This document shows, in pieces, positions 1 to 8,517 of a stretch of 64,000 nt of DNA (within the stretch, counting starts at the first letter, position 1; each line of letters begins with the position of its first letter). Both the position numbers and the translations under genes were made by a program. A model generated the notes under the pieces. The model did no database searches. It was given only the letters and a program-made list of their open reading frames with translations, and had not been told where the DNA came from. The DNA is taken from NCBI GenBank assembly GCA_039105265.1, contig JAPFFF010000001.1, positions 4,774,001 through 4,838,000 of the forward strand, read 5' to 3'. Origin of the DNA: Tritrichomonas musculus. Its lineage: Eukaryota; Parabasalia; Tritrichomonadida; Tritrichomonadidae.

Positions 1-26
1 AAATAAAAATTTTTAATTAATAATAA

Positions 27-170
27 ATGAGTTTATCAGAAATTTTTCTTGGTTGTTTAACAATTATTGAACTCGCTAATTTACTCATTCGCATTGTGAA
101 ACTTTCCCCAACATTAAACGATAAACCACCTGAATTAACTGATGAAATGAGGAAACGACTTTACTCATGA
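27..170 (+). CDS. Small hydrophobic protein (47 aa)
   Basis: A short frame starting in the same AT-rich leader context as the larger genes of this element and ending in TGA, 7 bases before the convergent gene at 178-498. The first half (about residues 6-25, rich in I, L, F, V) could span a membrane; the second half is charged (ELTDEMRKR). No family is recognised. It could be a small virion membrane protein or an unexpressed frame; only its position and clean boundaries support it. Confidence 0.4.
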   Translation: MSLSEIFLGCLTIIELANLLIRIVKLSPTLNDKPPELTDEMRKRLYS

Positions 171-177
171 TTTATTT

Positions 178-498
178 TTATTCCTTCAGTAATGGAATAT
201 CAAACCTTCTAATGCCTGCACCATTTGCGCCTACAATTCTTCGAGCTCCTGCACCGTTCGCACCTAACGCGTTAACGTTTCCACCTTTATAATTAATTCT
301 GTCATTTAATTTACTCACACCATTTCCGATTGTATTTATTACCTCACCAGCACTTCCACCTATTAAATCACCAGCTTGTCCTATCAATGGTGCAAATCTA
401 CCAACTGTTTCAACTGCTTTCTTTACTTTTGGAACTATTTTGCCAATTATGTTTTTAGCTCCGTTCACAATATTTTTAAACCAACTTCCAAACGCCAT
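178..498 (-). CDS. Small virion-type protein with MAFGSWFK N-terminus (106 aa)
   Basis: The first residues (MAFGSWFKN) are nearly identical to those of the 83-aa protein at 7923-8174, so the element carries two members of one small family. After the shared start comes an amphipathic lysine/valine-rich helix region (about residues 9-32) and then a glycine/alanine/asparagine-rich tail with a repeated GANGAG motif. An N-terminal amphipathic helix followed by a flexible tail suggests a minor capsid or membrane-active virion protein, like adenoviral pVI in general design; that role is inference. The gene lies divergent to the capsid gene at 612, sharing an AT-rich upstream region of about 110 bases. 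Confidence 0.6.
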   Translation of the reverse strand: MAFGSWFKNIVNGAKNIIGKIVPKVKKAVETVGRFAPLIGQAGDLIGGSAGEVINTIGNGVSKLNDRINYKGGNVNALGANGAGARRIVGANGAGIRRFDIPLLKE

Positions 499-611
499 AT
501 TTTCATTAATGTAAAAAATTTATTTTTCATTTCTTAATTCATTTATTTTTTTCAAAACTATAAATTCTTTTCTTTATTAACTTATTATTTAATTTTTTTT
601 CAATATTTAAA

Positions 612-2285
612 ATGACATACTTAAACGCTCAGACGAAAAATTTAGGAAATGATGAAGGAGATATTCTCTCATTCTTTCAAAATAAATTAAGACATTTAAT
701 TCAACGAAATGGTGGTGATAATTCGTTTTCATGGATTATGGAAGAATTCAAAGATAAAGATGCTCCCCTTCCAGTAGGTACCAAAACACGTATAAAACTC
801 ACTCATTCAGGACACACTATTTCACAAATTGAAAAATCATTTACAACAGTTCTTTTAGATTTTCAATTAAAACTTTCTGATAAAATTGATGTTTCAGCAG
901 ATACTAACGGATTAATGAAAATATTTGTTGGTTTCAAAAATGCTGTTGAATTTTATGAAGATTGTAGATTTTGGGTTAATGGAAAACTTTTAGATACATA
1001 CAGACAAGATGAACTTCAACGTGAATCATTCGCTTATAACTCAATTAAACCACGAGATGCAAAAGCTACTTCAAAATTCAGTCATTCAACATGGGAAAAT
1101 GTTAGTCAATATTCACCATCTATATGTGGATGTTACATTGATTTAAAGGATATAGCAGATGGTCAACCACACACATTCACCATAGAGTTAACGATACCAT
1201 TTATTGACCAACTCGCACTTCAGGCATGGCAGCTTTATCCCAACGCAATTTGTGGTGAAATTGAAGAAGAAGTTAAAACCTCATTACGTGCAATGGTTTG
1301 GTGTCAAGTTAATCCAAACGTTGTTAAAGAAACTTTACAATTCCTTGAAGATAAACCAATTGATGAAGAAATGCCAGCTGTCGTTCCAATTACTCGTAAA
1401 TTCACACAAGTAGGTAATCCATCAAATATAGTCATCGAATATAAAGCTGGTGCAAATTCAGAACCTGCTGATGGATCATTAAAAGTTACTGTTGGTTCAG
1501 ATGCAAACGGAATTGATATGAAAGTTGGTAAAATAACATTGCAAGTTTTAGGTGGTACCATTCAATTAGGACGTTCAAATCTTGCAGGATTTGGACTCAA
1601 ACCTGGTGTATATCAAGGACTCGTTAATGAATTACGTACTCCATTATTAGTTCCATCACAAGAATTAACACGTGAAATATTTGAAGGAAGCGCTAAAGTC
1701 AACGGTTTAGAAATTTCAAAATCAATTCCTCTCAGAAATGCTACTAATATTACGATGATGTTTCCACGTACTCCAGGAGATATTACATGTTTTGAAAATA
1801 TCATGTATCAAAATGTTCAATTGGTCGTTAATAAGAGAACTTATCCAGACACTGAATTCAGAAGTACATGTTCTGCACGATTTTACCAACATCAATTAAT
1901 CGCTAATGAATTAGATGGTTCACTTGAAGCTACACAAGAATTTGAGGATTCATTTACTCAACCATTAAATGATCCAGTAACTGGTAAACGTTATACAAAC
2001 TGCAGAAGTGATGGAACAAGTTTTGGTATTAACTTCCAACTTGAACGTTCAAACGCTGGTTATGTATTTGATGGAATCGATACTGGTAATAATTCAGTAA
2101 CTGTCACTTTCCGAGGTCAACCATTATACAGAGGTGATGATGATACATATTTCATTCCTGATTTAGAACATAAAGAACAACACCCGCCGAGCCCCGAGGC
2201 ATGGGTATGTAGCGATACATACTTTACTTGGTCTGTTAATGGTGTTGAATATTTCCCTAAAGGTGTTCCATTCGGTTATGAATAA
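612..2285 (+). CDS. Polinton major capsid protein, double jelly-roll type (557 aa)
   Basis: Probable hexon-like major capsid protein. Its length and beta-rich composition fit the family, and it begins with a typical N-terminal segment followed by strand-rich blocks (KTRIKLTHSG, TTVLLDFQLKLSD, RFWVNGKLLDTYRQ, TFTIELTIPF) and a second set in the C-terminal half (NATNITMMFPRTPG, CSARFYQHQL, GISFGINFQLERS-like). The element context (integrase and protein-primed polymerase downstream) supports this. No frame disruption is seen. Close to the C-terminus the DNA becomes unusually GC-rich and contains a short hairpin (2205-2222), encoding HPPSPEAWVCSDTYF, which looks like an in-frame insertion. Identification rests on element context and general features, not on a catalytic motif. 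Confidence 0.75.
   Translation: MTYLNAQTKNLGNDEGDILSFFQNKLRHLIQRNGGDNSFSWIMEEFKDKDAPLPVGTKTRIKLTHSGHTISQIEKSFTTVLLDFQLKLSDKIDVSADTNGLMKIFVGFKNAVEFYEDCRFWVNGKLLDTYRQDELQRESFAYNSIKPRDAKATSKFSHSTWENVSQYSPSICGCYIDLKDIADGQPHTFTIELTIPFIDQLALQAWQLYPNAICGEIEEEVKTSLRAMVWCQVNPNVVKETLQFLEDKPIDEEMPAVVPITRKFTQVGNPSNIVIEYKAGANSEPADGSLKVTVGSDANGIDMKVGKITLQVLGGTIQLGRSNLAGFGLKPGVYQGLVNELRTPLLVPSQELTREIFEGSAKVNGLEISKSIPLRNATNITMMFPRTPGDITCFENIMYQNVQLVVNKRTYPDTEFRSTCSARFYQHQLIANELDGSLEATQEFEDSFTQPLNDPVTGKRYTNCRSDGTSFGINFQLERSNAGYVFDGIDTGNNSVTVTFRGQPLYRGDDDTYFIPDLEHKEQHPPSPEAWVCSDTYFTWSVNGVEYFPKGVPFGYE
2205..2222. repeat. Short hairpin inside the capsid gene
   Basis: GTATGTA and TACATAC pair around a 4-base loop. 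The hairpin sits in a GC-rich patch (from about 2182) that stands out from the AT-rich capsid gene and keeps the reading frame. It is one of several such mini-hairpins in element 1. Confidence 0.55.
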
Positions 2286-2368
2286 ATGTTTTAATTATTT
2301 TCAAAAATTTTTAAATTAGTTTAATATTTATTTTTCAAATTTTTTATTTCAATATAAAGAATAACGAA

Positions 2369-2866
2369 ATGAGTGAATACATCAACATTAATAAGTTATT
2401 TGAAAAACTTCCTGAATCAGAACTTAAAGCTGTTCAAGTATATTTTGATGACTTCATAACTGATAAATTCTATAAATACAAAATTAACGTAAAGATATTA
2501 TTTCTTTCATTAGTTTATAAAAATAACACCCAAAAAGTCATGACATATAAAGAATTTAGAGAGTTATTCCCTCAGTGTGAATGGTTAACTATTCCTAAAC
2601 GTGCCTGGGCTCTGCCCGGGGTGCAAAGCACCCTCGGTGTCTTAACGACAGGATCACAAATACGATTAATGAAAGCTTATATTAAAGCTGATAGAATAAA
2701 TTATAAAACATCATTTTATCATGAATGTGTAGTAAAAGAATGTGAAAATCAAAATAAACTAAATGAATTCATTAAAAATAGGTCTGATGCTAAAGTTGAA
2801 ATCGTCAACGAATTAGCTAGTAAATGTAACATAAATGAAGATGAAATAGACCCAGACGAATTCTAA
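2369..2866 (+). CDS. Unknown Polinton protein (165 aa)
   Basis: Follows the capsid gene on the same strand after 83 AT-rich bases. The upstream TTTCAATAT run resembles the one before the capsid gene, which may be a shared promoter element. The protein is charged and mostly helical in appearance, with a hydrophobic stretch near KILFLSLVYK (about residues 42-51) and an acidic C-terminus (NINEDEIDPDEF). In mid-gene a GC-rich double hairpin (2604-2636) encodes AWALPGVQSTLGV. I recognise no family. Confidence 0.65.
   Translation: MSEYININKLFEKLPESELKAVQVYFDDFITDKFYKYKINVKILFLSLVYKNNTQKVMTYKEFRELFPQCEWLTIPKRAWALPGVQSTLGVLTTGSQIRLMKAYIKADRINYKTSFYHECVVKECENQNKLNEFIKNRSDAKVEIVNELASKCNINEDEIDPDEF
2604..2636. 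repeat. GC-rich tandem double hairpin inside a gene
   Basis: Two adjacent short-loop hairpins: GGGC-TCT-GCCC and then GGGTGC-AAA-GCACCC. They lie in frame within the 165-aa gene and are far more GC-rich than their surroundings. The same design, two back-to-back hairpins with 2- to 3-base loops, recurs at 8130-8152 and 8365-8390. Confidence 0.7.
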
Positions 2867-2931
2867 AAGAATTCTGCAGCCAAAGGCTACATGTTTTAAA
2901 TTCATATATTTTTATTTTTATCAAATCATAA

Positions 2932-3273
2932 ATGCATAAAACAACCAAAACTTATTTTATCACTCGTGACTATGAAAATAAATTTCCTCCTGAGTTCGTT
3001 AATTCTCGCAATGATAGATATATTTCATTTCAATATTGCCGTGCTACATGTGACGGATATTTAGATGGCGAAACAGAACTGCACGCGTCATTTGTCCCTC
3101 GTGATGAATACTGTGATTCTCTCGTTTGGTATGCTAATTTAACTCCCCCAGACGACAACAGAAAATATAAATATACATTAAACCATGATAGATTTAAAGT
3201 GTGGTTCACTGATGCAAAAGGTAATGAAATAATACCTGATAACTTCACATTATTCCTTAAATTTGAATATTAA
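2932..3273 (+). CDS. Small beta-rich protein, possible minor capsid (113 aa)
   Basis: A compact beta-rich protein (ITRDYENKF, RYISFQYCRATCDGYLDGE, YKYTLNHDRFKVWFTDAKGNEI) lying between the capsid-side genes and the fibre gene. The C-terminus, an FTD-x-KGN turn followed by FTLFLKFEY, recalls the closing strands of small single jelly-roll proteins, and Polintons usually carry a penton-type minor capsid gene. At 113 aa it is shorter than the usual penton protein, so this is a suggestion only. The protein at 57742-58509 of element 3 ends in a comparable strand-rich segment (MFVTMKIKPV). Confidence 0.6.
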   Translation: MHKTTKTYFITRDYENKFPPEFVNSRNDRYISFQYCRATCDGYLDGETELHASFVPRDEYCDSLVWYANLTPPDDNRKYKYTLNHDRFKVWFTDAKGNEIIPDNFTLFLKFEY

Positions 3274-3306
3274 AAATATTTATTTTTATAATTAATAAAT
3301 TAATAA

Positions 3307-6300
3307 ATGACTGCAATAATTACAAAACAAAATGCAAAAGATGGAGCATTCATCGGTGGTGGAGGTGGTATGCCCGATAAAGATTCAGAATTTAAAAACA
3401 TTCATGTTCACGGTGATGCCACCATTGATGGTGACATAATAATGACTTCAAATGATCCTCAAAGTTTAACAATAAGACTTGCTGACATTGACGCCTCAGT
3501 TTCTTCATACAATCAACAAACCATGAAATTTACGGATGAATTAAACAATCATGAATCAAGAATTAAAACATTAGAAGATAAACAAGATGGTGATGATGGT
3601 GACTTTTCATTTGAAGATGGTATATATGATTTCATCATTACTTCAGATAAATTAACGGAAAATTTAGATCAACCAGATTTAAATTCATTATCAATCAAAA
3701 CTGAATTTGGTGAATATATCGGTGATGTATTCGAAATAGAATTACCTGCATATATGAAATTACCAAAAGCAATAATAACTAAAACTTCTAAAGAAAACAT
3801 GTTTAAAAATCCTATTGTTAACATTTCAAATGGAAATTATGAGTTGGTTTATCAAGAAGATGACGTTGGAGCAAAAATATATATGTCAAATAAAAAAGGT
3901 GATACACCATTAAATTTATATACATCTGGATTTATGAAAATAAATTATATCGTAAATCAAAAAACAAATGTTAGTTGTGACAAAGCTAATGATTCAAATA
4001 AATTAATAAATCTTAAATGTAATACAATAGATGCAGACAATTGTTTTAAATTATATCGTTCACCATTACCAGACTTCTATGAAATGAAAGCTTACGGTGT
4101 AATAGATGATAAAACAAATCCTTTATATTATGCTGATTGGGGATATATTCCAGGTACTCCTGAATTTGAAGCATTAATTGAAGGTCAAACTTTTGAGTTT
4201 CACGATGAAGCATTCGGTACTGATTACAAAATGATTAAACAAGGTAATGAATGGGTAGGTACTAATTATAGTTTCAATATACCTCTGAAATTAACACGTA
4301 AAAATCCTGGTTCTCATGAAGTAGCCTTTATATGTATTGCTAAAAATGAAGCTAATAAAAAAGTATTACACACTTTCGCTGGTTATGATAATCAAGGAAA
4401 CCCATTTGAGTTATTAGTTAATAAAGGAATGTTAGCACCTAAAGATAACTGTAAAATTCAAACGTATAAAGAAGATAATGACGCATGGAGGGTTTACATT
4501 TACCCCGTCAAAGATTTTGCTAATTGTACATATTCAGCAACTTTAAACATTAATAATAAAACTTACGACTTCTTTGTTGACTTCGAATATAAAAGTTCAG
4601 GATTAAATAATTATAAACTTCAATCCGACAATTATTTTGAATTACTTGAATACCATTATACTTCACCTTTGCAAGTCGGTAATCCTCCATATGGTTTAAT
4701 ATTATATATGCCAAAAGATGATGAATTAATTTATACAATTGCTGATGTAAGTTATGAAAAAGGAATGAATACATTTGAGTTCTTAGCTAATACTGGTTAT
4801 TATACTGTTTCACCACGACCTGAAGCATGCACAACATTATATACAAACTTTAACATTCAAACTTCAGGAATTGTCATAGGTGAAAATATTGAATCCCACG
4901 TTTTCGTTTTAAATTCATTAGGAAATACAGTTGATATTGCGGTTAATCAAATATCAGCACTTCAAAATTATTGTGCAAAGTTAGAGAAAGAAATTAATGA
5001 TATGAAAAATAAAACTAATTGGTTTGATGTAGTTATGGATGTCGTACAAATTAGTAACTTTTGTTTTAACTTTGGTGGATTAATGAAAGTTGGTGCTGAA
5101 GGTATATTTGGTGCATTAAAATTAGCGTTTAGTAAAAATGCTGGATCAACTGTTAAAGAAGTTGCATATGTTGATGAAATAATTGATGATGGATTAGTAT
5201 TAGCACCTCACGAAGTAGTTGAAGAAAAACCATATGTTGAAACAGAAATTATAATTCCAGATGAAAGATTATGTTTTAAATATTACTGTGAACATATTGA
5301 AACTAATTATAAAATTGATGTTTCATTTATGGTTGATGATATTGGCGAGATGTACCGAATTTACGAATATGAGTATAAGGAAAATGGAAGTATTGAATGT
5401 TTGAACTCAGATGTTACAGATATTTCAGCTATTAATTGCGAATTAGTTTATGAATTCCCATATATATTAATTTATGGAACAATTCAACCATCATTTGTTA
5501 AACTCAAATACACCCCAGCAGCCAAAAATGATAATGAATTATTATTAGGTGAAACATTAACGAATAATCAATTATTAACAGCATCAGCAACTAAAAAATT
5601 GATTGAAAATCATAAAGAGCATATGTTAACATCATTAAACACATCAATGGATAATTACGCATTAAAAACTCAATTGATGAATTATGAATTAACAAAAGAG
5701 ATCCCTGATAATATTAACGTTAAATTTTATTTCAAATTCAAGTTAACGAAACCTTCACCAAACTTTACAGCAACGATAACATTTAAATGGGTAAATGCTG
5801 AAGGTGTGGATGATTCATACACTGGTGTATTCATCGTTGAGAATAATAAAATTGTTAAACGATCTGGTCCAAATAAGAAAATCACATTTTTAGGAGTTAC
5901 TGGTTCTATTGGTGGACGTCAAACACAATATGGTTATTATAATTATGAAGAGGGAATATTTCAATGGACTCCAACAGTTGCTGAAGGAGGACGTGAAGTT
6001 TTTAATGTTGATCCTGAAAGAACATATTTTATTGAAAATGTTATTTATGGAAGTAATTTAAATTCCTATGCTTTAAAAACTGATATGCCAACGATACCAG
6101 ATGATTTAGTCAATAATGAAACATTAACGAACATATTAAATGATTATAGAAGGAAAGATGATTTAAGTTATGGAAACACTGATGAGATATTAACAAGAGA
6201 GAATGATATTTTAAATTATGAATTCGTTGACGTTCCATTTACATTTACTAAATATTCAACAAAAATATTATGTATTAGTGAATGGTATAAAATATTTAAT

Positions 6301-7233
6301 AGAAATGAGTTTTATATTGATGCAACATTAACGAAAAATAGTAATGTAATAACTGGAACATATAAATATGAATTAACACATAGCAACGGCGTGAAAAAGA
6401 AATATACATGTTCTGAAATTAATTATTCATTATATGTTACAACTTCCGGCACAATATCCGATATAAATGACATGTATATTTATGAAGGTGAGATTGTAAT
6501 AAATAAATTAGGTTATAATTCAAAACCTTCTGAATTCCCTGATAATAAATTACTTTCAGCTAAATATGTTAATAATGAGTTTAATAATTTTGTCAATAAT
6601 GAAACATTAACGACAACATTAAATGAATATATTCATAATGACAATTTAATTAAAGATATAATAATTGATGATGAAGGAAATATTGATGCAATGGATAAAA
6701 TAGTAATGCAAACTTTAAATAATTGTACATCTACTAATATATCTTTAAAACTATTTCAAACTTTAGATACAAAGATAACGAATTTAAAGGAGCAACCAAA
6801 CACAACTATTACTCATTACTGTCCAATTGAAGAATCAATGAATTCAATAAATGATTTCATAGTTGGTGCACCAGTATATATGACAGGTAAGGTTTACAAA
6901 TATGTCGATAGTTTATGGGTTCAAAGCACTGAAAATGACACTACAGATTGTATTTGTTCAGTAAAGACTAATGGAAAATGGAATGAGTATGTTGGAATTT
7001 GTGTTAAGATTGATAAAGTTAATAAATGTGTAACATTTGCGACACATGGAGATTATTTAGTTAAAGTTACAGATACGTCATGTTATGGAATTGGGGATGA
7101 AGTTTTTATTGATGAAGGAGAATTGAAAACATTAACTGGTCAAACAGCTATTACATCAAAAATAAACAGAACAACGGTGGGGGTGATTACAAGTATCATT
7201 AACAAAAATATGATTTCAGTATTTAAGTCTTAA
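3307..7233 (+). CDS. Long fibre-like virion protein (1308 aa)
   Basis: Probable virion surface fibre. Residues up to about 500 are beta-rich. They are followed by a block YTVSPRPEACTTLYTNFNI that has a clear counterpart in the 1407-aa protein of element 3 (YSVSPNPNAATTLYTDYNI). Next come a heptad-like segment (LEKEINDMKNK) and a hydrophobic/glycine stretch (about residues 575-600). The C-terminal part has repeats of the type NNETLTNxLNxY and DNYALKTQL, as in trimeric phage tail fibres. The C-terminal 120 residues form a compact beta domain (GDYLVKVTD, GIGDEVFIDEG). The stop codon overlaps that of the convergent gene at 7230. Function is inferred from architecture. Confidence 0.7.
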   Translation: MTAIITKQNAKDGAFIGGGGGMPDKDSEFKNIHVHGDATIDGDIIMTSNDPQSLTIRLADIDASVSSYNQQTMKFTDELNNHESRIKTLEDKQDGDDGDFSFEDGIYDFIITSDKLTENLDQPDLNSLSIKTEFGEYIGDVFEIELPAYMKLPKAIITKTSKENMFKNPIVNISNGNYELVYQEDDVGAKIYMSNKKGDTPLNLYTSGFMKINYIVNQKTNVSCDKANDSNKLINLKCNTIDADNCFKLYRSPLPDFYEMKAYGVIDDKTNPLYYADWGYIPGTPEFEALIEGQTFEFHDEAFGTDYKMIKQGNEWVGTNYSFNIPLKLTRKNPGSHEVAFICIAKNEANKKVLHTFAGYDNQGNPFELLVNKGMLAPKDNCKIQTYKEDNDAWRVYIYPVKDFANCTYSATLNINNKTYDFFVDFEYKSSGLNNYKLQSDNYFELLEYHYTSPLQVGNPPYGLILYMPKDDELIYTIADVSYEKGMNTFEFLANTGYYTVSPRPEACTTLYTNFNIQTSGIVIGENIESHVFVLNSLGNTVDIAVNQISALQNYCAKLEKEINDMKNKTNWFDVVMDVVQISNFCFNFGGLMKVGAEGIFGALKLAFSKNAGSTVKEVAYVDEIIDDGLVLAPHEVVEEKPYVETEIIIPDERLCFKYYCEHIETNYKIDVSFMVDDIGEMYRIYEYEYKENGSIECLNSDVTDISAINCELVYEFPYILIYGTIQPSFVKLKYTPAAKNDNELLLGETLTNNQLLTASATKKLIENHKEHMLTSLNTSMDNYALKTQLMNYELTKEIPDNINVKFYFKFKLTKPSPNFTATITFKWVNAEGVDDSYTGVFIVENNKIVKRSGPNKKITFLGVTGSIGGRQTQYGYYNYEEGIFQWTPTVAEGGREVFNVDPERTYFIENVIYGSNLNSYALKTDMPTIPDDLVNNETLTNILNDYRRKDDLSYGNTDEILTRENDILNYEFVDVPFTFTKYSTKILCISEWYKIFNRNEFYIDATLTKNSNVITGTYKYELTHSNGVKKKYTCSEINYSLYVTTSGTISDINDMYIYEGEIVINKLGYNSKPSEFPDNKLLSAKYVNNEFNNFVNNETLTTTLNEYIHNDNLIKDIIIDDEGNIDAMDKIVMQTLNNCTSTNISLKLFQTLDTKITNLKEQPNTTITHYCPIEESMNSINDFIVGAPVYMTGKVYKYVDSLWVQSTENDTTDCICSVKTNGKWNEYVGICVKIDKVNKCVTFATHGDYLVKVTDTSCYGIGDEVFIDEGELKTLTGQTAITSKINRTTVGVITSIINKNMISVFKS

Positions 7234-7871
7234 TAGGTCATTTTCAAACTAATTCCATATTTAACAAATTCACTATAAATGTTATTGTAATCATATTTTA
7301 ACTCACTAGTTTTACCATCTTTAGTAATCAATATTTTTGAAACATAAATGATTTTGTTTGATTTTGCAGTGCATCCAGAACATCCGATATCTTCATTAAG
7401 TACTAAATCAACTTTTTCACAATCAGTTAATAACTTTATCATATTCATTAATAACTTACTTTCACAAACAACGTAAGCATTTATTTTTAACGGATTTGAT
7501 TCATACATTTCAACTAACATTTGTAGAAATTGGTTTTTCTTTTCTAAATCCTCAATTTCATTTCCTAAATCTGCAATACCTCTGTCTCGAGTTAATGGGA
7601 AATTGCTGTTTGTTGGAGGTTGAGATTGATAGTTCAAATCCTCCGTCGTCGGAATATATAAAGTTTGACCAACCGTTGACGTATCCATAGGTTGGTTCGC
7701 TTGAGTAAAATTTACGTTTGGATTTAATGGTGGAACATTAGGATATAACGGAACTGTTTGAGGTCGTGACTTAGTTGATGGTTTTATGTTAATGTTAACA
7801 TTTGTGTTTTGTTCTTGCTTAATAGTGTTATCGGTTTCACTACTTAATATTCTTGCTTGCTTTAATGTCAT
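7230..7871 (-). CDS. Polinton protein with disordered N-terminus and Cys-containing C-terminal domain (213 aa)
   Basis: Residues 1-100 are rich in N, P, Q, T and look disordered. From about residue 105 comes a short coiled coil (GNEIEDLEKKNQFLQML), then a conserved C-terminal domain of about 95 residues with a C-x-x-C motif (EDIGCSGCTAKSNK). The 175-aa protein at 63219-63746 in element 3 has the same layout and the same C-terminal domain (DEDCSCCAARVSPIKK, then the shared run I-x-K and a final LK-x-x-x). This defines a conserved Polinton family in this organism, possibly metal-binding. Its stop overlaps that of the fibre gene by 3 bases on the opposite strand. Confidence 0.7.
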   Translation of the reverse strand: MTLKQARILSSETDNTIKQEQNTNVNINIKPSTKSRPQTVPLYPNVPPLNPNVNFTQANQPMDTSTVGQTLYIPTTEDLNYQSQPPTNSNFPLTRDRGIADLGNEIEDLEKKNQFLQMLVEMYESNPLKINAYVVCESKLLMNMIKLLTDCEKVDLVLNEDIGCSGCTAKSNKIIYVSKILITKDGKTSELKYDYNNIYSEFVKYGISLKMTY

Positions 7872-7922
7872 ATTTAGTTTTAAATAAAAATATTAAATCA
7901 TAATTTTTAATTAAATTTAAAT

Positions 7923-8174
7923 ATGGCTTTTGGTAGTTGGTTTAAAAAGTTAGCGGGGAAAGTTAAAGAAGCAGCTAAAGATTTTGCTGATGGATTTAAA
8001 TTTGGATGGAATAAAACAAAATCAATAATGGAAAAGTTACCTGTTGTTGGTAATGTTGCAAAAATATTACCTAAATTTGATAATTCAAATAATCCAGCAA
8101 TTGAATATTTCGGTAGTGATGGGTTCTATGGACGTAGTCCTGGGCAAAGCCTTGTTAAAGATAAAGGTTCTTAA
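7923..8174 (+). CDS. Small virion-type protein with MAFGSWFK N-terminus (83 aa)
   Basis: Paralogue of the 106-aa protein at 178-498: both begin MAFGSWFK. Residues 5-35 (KKLAGKVKEAAKDFADGFKFGW) form a basic amphipathic helix. The C-terminus runs into a GC-rich double hairpin (8130-8152), and the last codons overlap the 3' end of the opposite gene (8155-8412) by 20 bases. It is divergent from the 213-aa gene with only 51 AT-rich bases between start codons. A minor, membrane-active virion role is inferred from the helix and from Polinton context. Confidence 0.65.
   Translation: MAFGSWFKKLAGKVKEAAKDFADGFKFGWNKTKSIMEKLPVVGNVAKILPKFDNSNNPAIEYFGSDGFYGRSPGQSLVKDKGS
8130..8152. repeat. Tandem double hairpin at the end of a small gene
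   Basis: GGAC-GTA-GTCC is followed directly by GGC-AAA-GCC. It has the same organisation as the hairpins at 2604-2636 and 8365-8390. The first unit resembles the hairpin at 15445-15465 (AGGAC-GAA-GTCCT). Confidence 0.6.
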
Positions 8175-8412
8175 CGGCTCTGTTTAATAATTGTCTTACT
8201 TTCATACACTGATCATATTTATTTTGAATTCTTGCACGACTAAGTTTTCCTTTCTCCGTTGTTGGTTCAGGTTGACTTAATACTTTTCTATAATATTGAA
8301 GACGTGAATTTATGAGTTTCAACGTTGGAGTAGCAAATGTTTTTCTTTCATGACGTTGTTTAAGGGCTGGAAGCCTGAGATCTTGATCTCGAGGTGGTAA
8401 GGCTTGAGACAT
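8155..8412 (-). CDS. Small basic protein (85 aa)
   Basis: An 85-aa lysine/arginine-rich protein, consistent with a DNA-binding or core protein, as Polinton and adenovirus particles may carry; that role is inference. It starts after an AT-rich leader shared with the divergent integrase gene side. The N-terminal part (PPRDQDLRLPALKQR) is encoded by a GC-rich double hairpin. The 3' end overlaps the 83-aa gene tail-to-tail. No family is recognised. Confidence 0.55.
   Translation of the reverse strand: MSQALPPRDQDLRLPALKQRHERKTFATPTLKLINSRLQYYRKVLSQPEPTTEKGKLSRARIQNKYDQCMKVRQLLNRAVKNLYL
8365..8390. repeat. Tandem double hairpin inside a small gene
   Basis: GGCT...AGCC is followed by GAGATC-TT-GATCTC. 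It is GC-richer than the flanks and in frame within the 85-aa basic protein. It is the third example of the same two-hairpin design in element 1. Confidence 0.6.
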
Positions 8413-8517
8413 ATTTTTATTATGTGATAAAAAATTTAATTTATGAAAAATAAACTAAATAATTATTTTTGCATTCATGAAATCATCAAATATCTTTAAT
8501 TTAATTTAATTTAAATC

